Shown: piece after piece, positions 46,746 to 58,800 of the stretch
How positions within the stretch are numbered: position 1 is the stretch's first letter
Layout: each line of letters opens with the position of its first letter
Origin: Heliopora coerulea
Taxonomy: Eukaryota > Cnidaria > Anthozoa > Scleralcyonacea > Helioporidae
Direction: 5' to 3'
Assembly (NCBI GenBank): GCA_030142905.1
Contig: JASJOG010000275.1
Span: 223,501 to 287,500, forward strand
Length of the DNA stretch: 64,000 nucleotides
Made by a program: the position numbers and the translations under genes
The notes under the pieces: generated by a model
The model's database searches: none
Seen by the model: only the letters and a program-made list of their open reading frames with translations
Told to the model about the DNA's origin: nothing

Positions 46746-47260
46746 GGAAAAAATGAAGGCTGCTTTTTCAAACCTCCCGAGGAATTTTTAAGACGGTTTC
46801 TTCATTGTTATCTTTCAAATAATCATCAGCGCAATTATAATAAAAATTGTTCCCCTCATGTCCCGTGACCGGTTGTTGAATAATTCCCTCGACTAGAGAG
46901 ATTATTCAACAGTATTCGCTCTGAACTTGGCGAGTAATCATTAAATAAATGAATCAATTCGAGATCGTATGTGTAGTTTATCTTCCTTTTGGATGGAACT
47001 GGAGAAATACGAAGGAATTTGAGGTATTGTAATGGGAGGACCCTATATTTGTGTGGGATACTTGAACCAAAATTTAAGCTCTCGGCCACACTTTATATTC
47101 TTTACTGCCGTAGAAAGATTAAGACGTCGGTAAAGACCTTGGTGATCGGCGGACTGCTAATTCAGCTCCTACCGCGATTTAATTTCACGCGAAACTGATG
47201 AGTCAATTACCTGGCAAAAGTAATTAGTTCTACAAGGTTGGATACAAATTTGTCGTCAGC

Positions 47261-47362
47261 ATGAAGCGCAAACAAAGAGAGATCATCAACGACAGTACTA
47301 GTCTGGGATATCTGAGGTTGAACGACTGCAATATTAGCTCAACGGACCTTAACAAGGCACAA
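47261..47362 (+). CDS. Possible isolated first coding exon
   Basis: ATG at 47261 opens 34 codons (MKRKQREIINDSTSLGYLRL…) ending at a consensus donor GTAAGG at 47363 in phase 0. The peptide has a plausible coding composition. No partner exon was recognised before the FERM-PDZ gene, whose own first exon has an in-frame upstream stop at 52814. It may be an alternative start exon of that gene or chance. Confidence 0.22.
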
Positions 47363-48780
47363 GTAAGGAACGGTTCTGTTCTTGTTTATTTGTGTTTAGG
47401 TATTTAACCTTCAATCTGGCTGTTAATATGAACCGTGTATCAAGAAGGCCGAGTCTTACAGTGAATGATGTTACAGTGAATATGAATTAATTTTCAGCAG
47501 GCCCTCAAACTTTGCTGAGCAATTCCTGCCTTTCAGTTTCATGTTGAATGTGTTTTAAAGCCCTTGTGATATCTTGATTAAACCAGTCAGCCAGTTTGAA
47601 TCTGGTTGGCCAATACTCCATTATAAACAGTCCATAACCAGGAGATATACCTCTTACTACAGGAAAACCTGGAGCATAACTGTAGACGCTGCATGCCCAG
47701 CAAACTGATCGCACCGCCGACGTTTTAAACGAAAATTCTTCAGTTTGAATATAACAATCCTTTCTTGGGGTTTAGTAAATCCATTGAAAAGAAGTTTTAA
47801 GCAGCATTCCAGAATGTACGCCTACGTTCACTCCTCGTTATCATCTATATAGATAATGTGAAATTGTGCGACTTAAATTCAAAGAATTACTGGTTGTAAG
47901 CGACCTGCTTAGAGTCTAGATTCAAGTTCCGATGTTAAATTTTATAATTGTACGTACACTAAATGTGAACGTTCATCCTACTCAAGCCCTTTGAAAAGGT
48001 TTCTACACATCAAACCATGAACACACAACTTGCCCGAGCGGTAGCCTCGATATGACAGTGATTCAGTGTTATACATGAATGTTGCGTATCAATGTGATGT
48101 CGGTGCAAGCTCGCCAGGGAAGATGAGAAATTTTCAATGAAATATCTTATTTTGTGGTAGTTCCTACATAAATCCATTGCTTAGGTAGATTGGGTTGAGT
48201 AATTTAGGCGTGATTACTGAGATTCCTCAGCTTTTTAATCCAGCGTGCAGCAGGTTTATTGGAACACCAAATGGAAGATAGAAATGTGAAGTCAATTGTT
48301 TGTCGATGGTAACGTTAGGTGGGATATACAGGACAGTGATGATGTCTTGGGAGGGGTAAGGATAACTTGGGATCCCAGGATGCCTCAGTGGTAATTTCAC
48401 ATCGAATCTACTTGTAGAGGGAAAACCGTTAACCAATCAGCACGTTCGTGTGAATATTTTCTGCGACAAAAGCAAAATCGTACCAGCAGTAAGGACACTT
48501 AAACGGTACATTTTTCGCTGGTAAAAATGTCACAAAACGAACGAGGGTTTTAAATTTATAACGTACAAGTTTTGTTTATAAATCTCAGTAGCTATATTAT
48601 ATGTTAAAATTGATTGGCAAAGTGTAGACCGTAGAGAATCTAAATTAATATGCAGCATCTTCACAGTTTGTAGGCAAAAATGCCTTCCTTGTGGTATTTC
48701 ACCCAGTTTCATTTCACACGGTTGCCTCGTTGATGTAACTCGAACAACGCTTTACTTTGAAGCCATTCATTTTTTTTTCG

Positions 48781-48906
48781 AACTGGACAACACTCTTCTC
48801 ACAGGTGACCAAGATAACTTTAATCAGGCAACTGTACGGAGCTTGGATCGAACCCCAGTCACAGTGGTGAAAGATGTGTGCTCTACCAGCGTGACACCAA
48901 CGCCCG
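48781..48906 (-). mobile_element. SINE fragment, same family as 20395/36510
   Basis: Contains TGTGAGAAGAGTGTTGTCCA on the minus strand, plus a tRNA-like head with box B CTGGGGTTCGATCC. The body is truncated. Confidence 0.6.
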
Positions 48907-51900
48907 GAAAAGCTAATTTTTCTCCTGTTGGTGGCCTGGGGTTCTCCGTTGCCGCCCCAGGCCCCATGCTCCTGATTATTTCCGTCACATAAAGACTTCT
49001 ACTGTTGAAGGTGGTCGAAAATGTGGTATAGGATAAATTGCTCCAATACTGTTGCAAGGAAGCACATCAGGGTCATTCGTGCGACCAGGTGTAACGCTGT
49101 TCTGCTCATTGCCTCGTGAGTTGCAGGTTTCAGCATTTCCTCTTAAGTTATATTGCACGCGTTAGGTCGGTTCGTACTGACGTACGTAAAGAAATCTTTA
49201 TGACCATGAACCAAAGGTTATTAACCTGATATTTATGAGTACGAATTTTGGAATGCTGGTAGTTATTTATTCATGAAATATCAGTTATGAAATACTATCA
49301 ATCACGAAATACTGTCAATCATGAAACATTCTGCATTATCTCATGAAATATATTATTTTTCTTTTTTATCTATCTCGTTCGCTTATAATGGCATGTAAAT
49401 TATGAGAAACGTTGCTAGCAATAGTGTTACCGGTACTATGGTGCCATATGGCCAAGACTTGATTATTTTAAAACTGCATCTACTCCTTCGCGAAAACTGT
49501 AACAGCAATCGCAAAATGCCAAGATCATCGAAGACATTTGACTGGTTTGAATTTCTTCAATATCATTCAAGCGCGTTTTTCAGTGGAACTTGTATGTTCC
49601 TTGTGTTCTCTCTGCGCGGAATTTCGATGTGTTTTTGGTGTTAACATAACTTCGTCCACAAAGGGTCTACGAAAAATTATCCTGCTCGAGTCATCGTGAA
49701 CCTTTCACGAGTTCGTTTTTTTTATTCTGTTTGCGGTCGCGGCGTCATACGTAGGCAGGTGGTTGATTTTCCTTTCATAAATATTCAATTATTCATCAAG
49801 CTTGTCTATTTCGTATGCAAATCTTAATTCGTAATAACAGCGTAAGTGATTCTCGTTGACTTCCTGTGTATATATTCCTTCAGGAGGATAGTAACAGTGC
49901 TGTTAACGTCGTGTGGTGAAGCTTGGGTTGAGCCAAAGTGATCGAGAAAGAAGAAGAAGGCAGTCCGAGGGTTATTTCCGCATTTGAGGTAAGCGTTTCC
50001 CAGACTTTGCTTCGGATTGTATGCATCAACGGTCCTTTCATCACACACGGAGAGGGGTAACTATAATTCTTATCCAAACTGTACATGCTTTAAACCTTTA
50101 AGATGGCACTAAATGTGCTATCCGACAAAGAATTCAAGCTCAAAAATTTTCATTTTAAATTGTGGCCTTGCTTCGAGACCTTGTCCACTTCTCAGTATCT
50201 CAGTATATTGAGGGCTGTACTCAGAGAGCTTTGAGCGAGTAATTATAACCCAAGCTATCAGTTTCGATTGTTAGGAAACTCGATGTGTGAAGAGACGCCT
50301 TGATGCACTTCTCAAATTCTGTTGCGTTCGCTGAAGATCGTGAAAACTCGTTAGTTTCTTCTGTCCTTGTGAGATGTTTTCATAAATAAATTCTTTTAAG
50401 CATTGGGAGCCAGTCAGTTGATTCAGGGCACTTGGAATAAATACAAACTCTTGGGAAAAGAAACACAGAAATGACAGATGTAACCAAGTGACTTCGGATG
50501 ACCTTTCCTGTGAAATGATGTAAGATAAATCAGTAAATATGAGGTGAAACTGGTAGCTTTTTTTTAAACATCATTGTGGTTTTACTCTTCTCGTTTTGAG
50601 GTTAGTAGAACAAAAATAGCGCGAGAATTTCCCAAAGAAATAAAGGATAGCTTTAGTAATAGTACAATTAAGACCCCATGCGGATAAAAAGCGAATTACA
50701 TTGGAAATCGGTCTTCTTGTTCAGTGTCAATCTTGATATGTTTTTTCAAACTCACTACCCAAAGACGTCACCGGCGAAAAAGCAACGAACCTCTTTGTCA
50801 CATTAACCAACGAATTCATGGGAAACGTCTTATTCTTGGAGTGTCGACTTATGACAACTGCTTTTGTTGTCATATAACTCAAAAATCGCGTAGTCAAATT
50901 GCTTTTAATTCAACTGAGTTTTTCCAACAGAAAAGCTCGAGCAAAAAAGACCTCGTTGACTGTGACTTAGATCAGTAGTTGATTTTCCTGAGTCAAGAGG
51001 ATAATGCTTTCGAAATCATCCGTTGCTTTTATTCTTTTCGATGAGGTTTGAAGCTGAAGTTTCAAGACTGATCCGATTAAAGACGAAAAATTACCTTAAG
51101 TAATTATTTATTCAAAGGTAATTACCACAAATGAATGAAAATAAATAAGAAAGTTTCGTATTGTGGCAAACGATATGAACTTATTCGACTTACGATTTTA
51201 TGAATTGTCATGTTCTTTTCAGCGGAGGAGTCTTTTGGCGTAACCTGGAATTTATTTTTGGATCAAATTCAGTGCGTGGCTCCTACGCTCTTATAAATAC
51301 TCATTGAGTCAATAAGTGCTGACAAACCAAGTAAACGAAATATCATTCGCTTCGTTCTCACATATTTAAGTCATCCCACTTTTTAGAAACTCCCGTTTCT
51401 TGGGAAGTTTTACTATCTTGAAACGTTTTGTATTACCAAGTGACGTATTATTCAGAAAAAGTTATCCAAAACCCAATAATTTAGCGAAGATATCCTCAAG
51501 CCTTGACCCGCCAAAACTGGAAATATGACATGGTGGCTGCTGTACTGTAGCAAGGCATTCCACTAGTTTTGTTTACCAGACAAAATCGTAATCAAATTAA
51601 AAGAAAAAACGATGGAGTTTAAAGGGAGATGATTTTACAAGCCTGAAGTTCAAATCGAAGAGGATTTTACTATTTAATTCCGCGCATTCCTACTTCATGC
51701 TAATACTTTGAGGCTATGGTTTTTATTTCTTTCTCATCGTATAAACGCCGGAGTTCGCTCATAAAGGAACTAACCTAAGTATTTCATGTAAATCTCAAAT
51801 CGGAGCTACCTTCTACCGATTTGCGGCATACATAAACCGACATAAATGACTTAACAGCGTCTCTTAATTAGGAGGGCTGAGGTAAACAAACGTAGATGTG

Positions 51901-51909
51901 TAAGACATG

Positions 51910-51930
51910 TGGGGGGAGGGGGGGAGGGAA
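51910..51930 (+). repeat. G-rich run, possible G-quadruplex
   Basis: GGGGGGAGGGGGGGAGGG on the plus strand has enough G-tracts for a quadruplex. It lies about 1 kb upstream of the presumed FERM-PDZ first exon. Regulatory meaning is unknown. Confidence 0.5.
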
Positions 51931-52873
51931 GTGTGAATTACGTACGTTGAGATATTCACTGTAAGCAAAGAAAGCTCTACGCCCACAATTTCCCCAGAAT
52001 CTGAAGGTATAGCCCTCAGGAAGGATTTAATATTTAACGGTAAATTATTTTCAGTACTCTGGTGATAAACACTTAACAGTTTGTCCCCTTTGATTGCTGA
52101 ACGTACACAGCTGAAAAGTGCTCAAAAAGTAATCTGTTATCGTGTCTGTCTCCAGATCCCTAAAGCTTCTCGTCCGGTCGCCCTAAGAAAAGTGACGGGG
52201 ACTGGGGACGATTGACCGCTTGCGTTTCCTGCACCCCGGTATCAAAACCCCGGCTTGAACATCGACCGACTCCTAGCTGTAATTTTGAGTCTGCTTACCA
52301 ATGAAAACGAAACCATCTCTGGACGTAAACACATCTTCCCTATTTTTTTCTTTATTCTAAATTTTGCACCTGGGCCTTTTAGTGTCAGTCCTATTTTTAC
52401 ACGTTGTTAATTCGATAATCTTTTTATTTGCGAGTAAATAAGTTTGACTCACCACCCACAGGTGGTCAGGTGACTCAGATTTGCATAATCCAGCCAGAAG
52501 TGATGGATCACAATTAATTTTTTTTATGCAACAAAATTATACCCCCGATTAAGCCGATTACCTTGATCTTGAGTCAGAGAAACTTTGCCACCAAATTGCT
52601 GCGAGGTAGGCATGTCCAAGTTAAGAGACAACGTCTCTAGTTTGCTAACAAGCAGTTGCTACGATATTACCAAGCTATTTTGATAATAACATCTTTATTC
52701 TTTTAGTTTTGTAGAGCGGATAAAGTAACTTGGAAAAGACACCGCTGAGTGCAATGTAGGAATTCACATTACGGAGTTTTAATTCTGTGCAAGAGAGTTC
52801 GTGGTTCGTGTTGTAATTAAAGAATGATGATAAGGAGCGGTTACATGACCACAGTGACTTAGTGAATAGTCAG

Positions 52874-55800
52874 ATGTCACAATCTTCTGCGGTAAGTCGA
52901 TGTACGAACATCCTTCGGTATTTTAACTACAGTGATAGTTTATTGATGAAACAAATCGACTTCATTTTGTCGTTGTCTAGTCAGTTGTAGATGGACAGAG
53001 AGCTTTTGAACGAGCTGAGAACAGTGACGTCTCTGCACGAGTAATTGAAAAATTAAACAGGAAATGAAAATTAAAATCTATTTGTTAAGTAATATAAATA
53101 ATAAAAATTCAAAAATATTAAAAAACCTTGTGTAATGTGAGTTTGAGATTTCGCTCTACGACGTCCTAGACCGAAACTGTAAGAAAAGTCTCACGTGGTG
53201 AGCTCGTAGAACGACAAAAGCTCGAATTCATATACCATACTCGGTAAAAAATTGGACCATATTTGTAATAAAAATTATATTAACATTTACAAGATTGATT
53301 GAAAGCTTATTGGGAACTTTTCGGTTATGAAAAGATGTGAAATCATTCATTAGACATAAACTATGATCTATGTGAATTAAATACAAATCTTCTAGTGACA
53401 TTCATTACAATATTGCGTCTTGTAGATCGGTGAAGGTGAGAAGCTCGTCACTGTAGTGCTCCTTGGTGGAGATAGAATTAATGTTAGAATTCAGGTAAGC
53501 ATTTACAGCAGATCTTGCACTTTATATATGCTCACTAATATTAGCTCTCGTACGACAAAACACCACATTTCTATGAAATTTTAAATTTTAAACGATTCGA
53601 TGGCCTTGAAATGTCAGTCACCAACAGTCGTACTGAAGACTAACCTAACATAGACGATCTGCCTTCACACGTAAGGATATAGTTTTTTACCCTTTCTTTA
53701 ATGCTTCATTCATTTGATCGGCCCAGTGCATCTACCACAACTGTCATTTCTTCTAGAAAAATGCGATTGGACAAGATTTGTTTGATCGTGTGGTGAAGCA
53801 CATTGGTCTTAGAGAAACGTGGTATTTTGGGTTGATGATAATAAAAGGTAAGAGCATGTGGTGTTTTTTTCTTTCTAATCTTCAGGTCTTTAAGTTGCAT
53901 GATTCTCACCATTAAATTATAATGAAAAATTTTTTGCTATCTTTGGAACGTAGTTGCAGTAAATAACTGTATTGGCGGCTGTGTTCTTGCGACAGTCACC
54001 GTCCTCGAATATAAGGCAAATGACCGTAAAATGACGACCATAAATTGATAAACGCTTACTAAAAAGTTTAATTTCAAATTTCTTATTCAAAGTGTTTGTT
54101 TCAGAAGAGTTTTACAAAATAGCATTTTGAATGTGTGACTAGGTTACTGGCTGAATGTTGTGTTTGTAGGGGAAAATAATGGAAAAATGTAAATGTTCGT
54201 TCCATCACGAACGCATTTACACTTTGATGGTAAATAAAATTTCGAGCCATTTCTCCTACTTCTCCCGGTAATTTTATAAAGGAAATTTAAAAAACGTTAA
54301 CCTGTGTTTCTTTAAACATACAGAAACATTTGTGGAAGCTTGGAAGAAGTCGACATTTTTCCCAGACTTCTACTGGTGTCTCTACAGCTTGATGGAAACA
54401 TGTGAAGTGGTTTCTGTTTCCTAAATTGTACCATAAATCTGCCATTCACATTTTAGATGACTATAAAACTCAGAACAAAACTAACTTTAACGACAGTTGT
54501 CCGAAAATCTTGATTAATAATTTGGCCAGAAGAATGATTGGACGATTTAACATTTTTTAAGTCAGATTGTTGGCTAATTATGCAACTGAAGGAAGTTCAT
54601 CTTACCGTTGAAGAAACTGTTTTGAAAGACCTTTGATGGGGAGCAGCTAGACGCCAACTGACAACATTATTTTGTATAGATGGTGAACAAGAATTTGTCA
54701 ACTTAGACGATAAGATTTCAAAGTTAGCCAAGTTTAGTCCACATCTCTGGCGTGATGATGTAAGTGAAAGGCTATTTGTTTAAATATACATTAGCTTACT
54801 CTACAAACTGCTTTCCATTATCCAATCACATGTCAAGATAGCGCCCTGTTATTCTGAGAAAACAGTAGTATCATTACCTATATTCTCTCTCAGTGGTGCA
54901 ACTACAGGGTGGGAATGATGGGTAAAGCCCACGGGCCCCGAGCAAAAGGAATTAATTTGGAGCCACGAGCAGTTTCGAACGTCATTATTATTTTCATGCT
55001 ATAGCGGCATGAATTTACTCAAATAAAGTTTCAAACTATTTTCATTTCGTAGTAAGATCGAACTGTTACATTAAGGCAAAAGTTTGATCCACCACCTCCT
55101 TAGTAATCGATCTATTTATATCTGACAGATTTACCAAAGAATGAAAATGAACGGGCGTGAGAATTTTCACGGCTGAAATCCACTAAACATTACAGATAAA
55201 GTCCTGTACTGTGGTTCATTTATTTGTGTTTTAAAACTGCATAGTGAGCTGCTTCCATATACTCATTGGTACTAAGTGGTAACAACTTTTCCAGTAGAGA
55301 AGTGTCTGGCCAATCAGGCGTCATTTTAATAATAATATTGAATATCATTGGCCGGTTCCCCTTATTGCGTCAGCTGAATACAACTACCACAGCACTTTAC
55401 GGTTTTTTCATTTTCTTACAAACATTGAATTCCCAAAGCTAGTGGAAACACAATTGCTCCGATTAACATTACAAGCAAGATATCGAAAGGCGTTCTGGCA
55501 GTTGAATTCAACAGATGTATAAGGGGGACCAGCCATCCTATTTGTTCACCTAATATCTTCAAATTGCTATCCATACGTCTACCGTATTATCGGTATCGAC
55601 CTGGATAGGCTCACCAAGTAATCTTCCCATCGGGCTACCTGATGTCTAGTTGCGCCACTGTTTTCATCTGTTCCTCCTTTTGTTCACCTTACCTTAATTT
55701 CCTCCACTTGACATTTACTAAACATCCCAGTTACAAAAAAAAATCCCCTTGCAGTTTAAATACCTTGTCTCACTCAGTCATCTTTCATGTTGCTAATGGG

Positions 55801-58800
55801 AAACAGTCCTTGCCAGAGTGGTCGTTTGCAAGGATAGTTAACTGAATCTCTTTTCTTTTGATCTAGAGCTCATGCAATTCCTCTCTCGTTTTCACAATAT
55901 TCTTTCGTGTAAAATACTACGTTGAAAACATATGTTTATTAAGGTGAGAGATTCTGCTTTATGGCTGACGTATGTATTAAACTCATGAGAACCTGGAGGA
56001 TGAACCAGAACGAATCAGAAGCGGAGATCTTTTTGCTGCGTAGTCTGTCCTGGGTTTATTGCATACATCAGGATGACAATTGCGAGAAAAAAAGTTAAGG
56101 TTAAACGTATTTGGTTTTCAATTAGGGATAAAACGACGCGCCATCTTTATTATCTGCAACTGAGAAAGGACGTTTTAGAGGGAAATATTTATGTTCATGA
56201 AGAAACTGCCATGTTGATGGCCTCCTATGCTTTACAAGCTGAGATCAGCGATCAGAGTCCAGGCGGTCCCAGTTCACTTTATTTTGCGCCGGAAAAATAC
56301 TTACCTCATCGGGTGAGTAAGAAACGGAGGATTAACATGAGAAGGATAACTAGAAGAAAGTAAAGGCAAGAGGAAGGAAGGAAGGGAGGGAGGAAGGGAG
56401 GGAGGGAGGGAGGAAGGAAAGGAGGGAGGAAAGAAGGGAGGGAGAAAGGAAGGAAGGGAGGAAGGGAGGAAGGAAGGAAGGGAGGAAGGAAGGAAGGAAG
56501 GAAGGAAGGAAGGAAGGAAGGAAGGAAGGGGAGGGAGGGAGGGCGGGAGGGAGGGAGGAAGGAAGGAAGGAAGGAAGGAAGGGGAGGGAGGGAGGGCGGG
56601 AGGGAGGGAGGAAGGAAGCAAGTAAGCAAGCGAGCAAACAATGATAGAAGGAAGGAAGATTGGAATGAAAAAGAAAGGGAAGAAAGGGAGAAAGGAAGGA
56701 AAAAATCGGTAAGGAAAGAAAGGAAACAAATTTTACTATTTACTATTTACAGATTTTACTAGAATACAAAACCTTTTTCAAACTATTCCAGTCCAACCAA
56801 TTCCAATTTTTCATTCAAGGCCTTAGTGAAACTGACACCTGAGCAAATTCGGCATCAACTTCCGAAGATGCATCATACTCATCGGGGTTTAACTGACGCC
56901 CAAGCTGAAATTGAGTTTTTGAAGGTAAGACAAATATAAAGAGATTGTCCAAGTCATAGACAAAGTGAGAATTCTGCGGGTCAAAAATCTGATTTTATTA
57001 TCCAAACACTGTCTTGACGTTACAAACTGAGCTTTCTTTCAAAACACTGCCTTGACGTTACAAACTGAGCTTTCTTTCCTTTCTCTATCCTGGGACTGAT
57101 TATTAACGAACATGAATCGTTCTTCTCACAACTTAAGTTGTCTTTAACATAGGAAGCGCAGAAATTACAAGAATATGGCGTGTTATTTCAAAAAGTCTCC
57201 AAGGTAGCTTTAGTTTACCAGTATATCTAAACCTAGCGTATTAGCTTCGTTACTGTTACTTTAATGATGAGAACTACTTGTTTTGGGTGATACATGTCTC
57301 GGACTAAACCTAATAGCATATCTAATTCTGAACTGAGAGACACTCACAATAAGATACACTTGCAATACACTCACGATGCAATTTTTTGACTCAATACCAC
57401 TCACAATACTGAACCATACACTCACAATATGATTTAATTTGCATGAGGGGAAGGTTCGTTCCATTTCGTTGCACTTTAGTTGGCAACGGTATTGTAAAGA
57501 AACGCTGCTGCTACTGTGAGAATTTCTACTGTAAGGTTAGGTGTATTTTTTTCTGCTACAAAAGGTGGTCTTATATGGTTCGATCGAGGGAGATTCAATT
57601 TAGGCAAAGTTTTTGCAATGTGTCATGCTGTTATGCAGAGTACTGCTTATGTCTGCTTTGTAGTACTGTGCTGTCCATACTTTGAGTTGCTACACAGTGT
57701 TTTGCCTAGAATGAAGTTTTACGGTTTGGTATACTATGATACGGTACACCATGGTAAGACTCGGTACACTATGCTACAGAAAGTACGAAGTGCTCTGATC
57801 TGGTGTATGGTATGCTGCGATGTGGTTCAATGTTGTACTGTATGGTATGTTGTGGTACGGTATGGTCTGATGTTGTATGGTGTGATATGATACTGTATAG
57901 TTTGGTACGGTAAAATATGGTATGGTTTTACATCGCGTGGTATTATATGGTTTGGTATTGTATGGTATAGTGTATAACGTAAGTTATAGAATGGTGAGGT
58001 TTGGTACGGTGGAGTATAGTACGGTATAGTATGGTTTGGTATGCAGTTGTGTGTGATACACATTGTAGTAATACTTTTTAACGCCGAGCACTACAATACA
58101 TTAGAGCATGCCGTGTCATGTAGTGTTGACTCCAAATTCTCTTCTCTTTTAGTACAAAAAAGACAGGATGGGAGGTTTTAGTCTGGGGATCTGTGTGCGA
58201 GGAATGCTGGTCTATGAGGTAATATTATCATCGTTTGACTTTGTTTAATGTGTCACTGTGTATCTGTTCGTTCTTAGTATTTTCTTCAAAGCTCCTATCT
58301 AATGTCGCTCCCAAAATTCTTTAATCATGAATGGAAACTCAAGGGAGATGCAATGTATGGCGAACGCGAGTCATTTTCAAGCTTTCCACAGCAATCTTTT
58401 TTCAGGTGATAACTTCTAGTTACTCTATACGGAAGGAACCGATGATGTCCTCCTCTTGACCTCCCAGGGAAGGAAGTTCGCGGTTGGAAAAATTTACATC
58501 CAGATGCAAATTTTAAACAAGCAGTAGAACTAATATCACGCAACATTTTAAACAGCGGTTCTTTGAAGACAGATTTTCTGGCTAGTAATTCTACTATTAT
58601 ACTGTTTAAATGAAGGTGATAACATCACATAGGCACTTTCATCTTTTTGTCTAACTTTAGCTAAAAATGGCTGTACCTAGGATTCAATCAGTAATACAAC
58701 TGGCTCTAAATATCATAAAACTACTTTTTCCATCGATAATTGCATTTTGTCTTCATTGATAGGAGAGAGGATTTATGAAGTCTCCCATCTTCCGTCACCC

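Larger units (their letters stand above)
46750..52800. other. Intergenic region with scattered repeats
   Basis: Six kilobases with no confident gene. It holds an inverted repeat at about 46873-46912 (GTTGAATAATTCCCTC / AGATTATTCAAC), one exon-like ORF at 47261, a SINE fragment at 48781, and a G-rich run at 51910. An exon-like stretch at 49880-49988 sits between an acceptor (CTTCAG) and a donor (GTAAGC) but lacks a long frame; it could be a 5' UTR exon of the FERM-PDZ gene. Confidence 0.5.

Noticed and set aside
49402..49644. 80-codon plus-strand ATG frame
   Set aside because: No recognisable motif, composition like translated AT-rich DNA, no splice or neighbour support.
56301..56729. Minus-strand Ser/Leu/Pro-rich open frames
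   Set aside because: Translation of the GGAA microsatellite in three frames; not genes.
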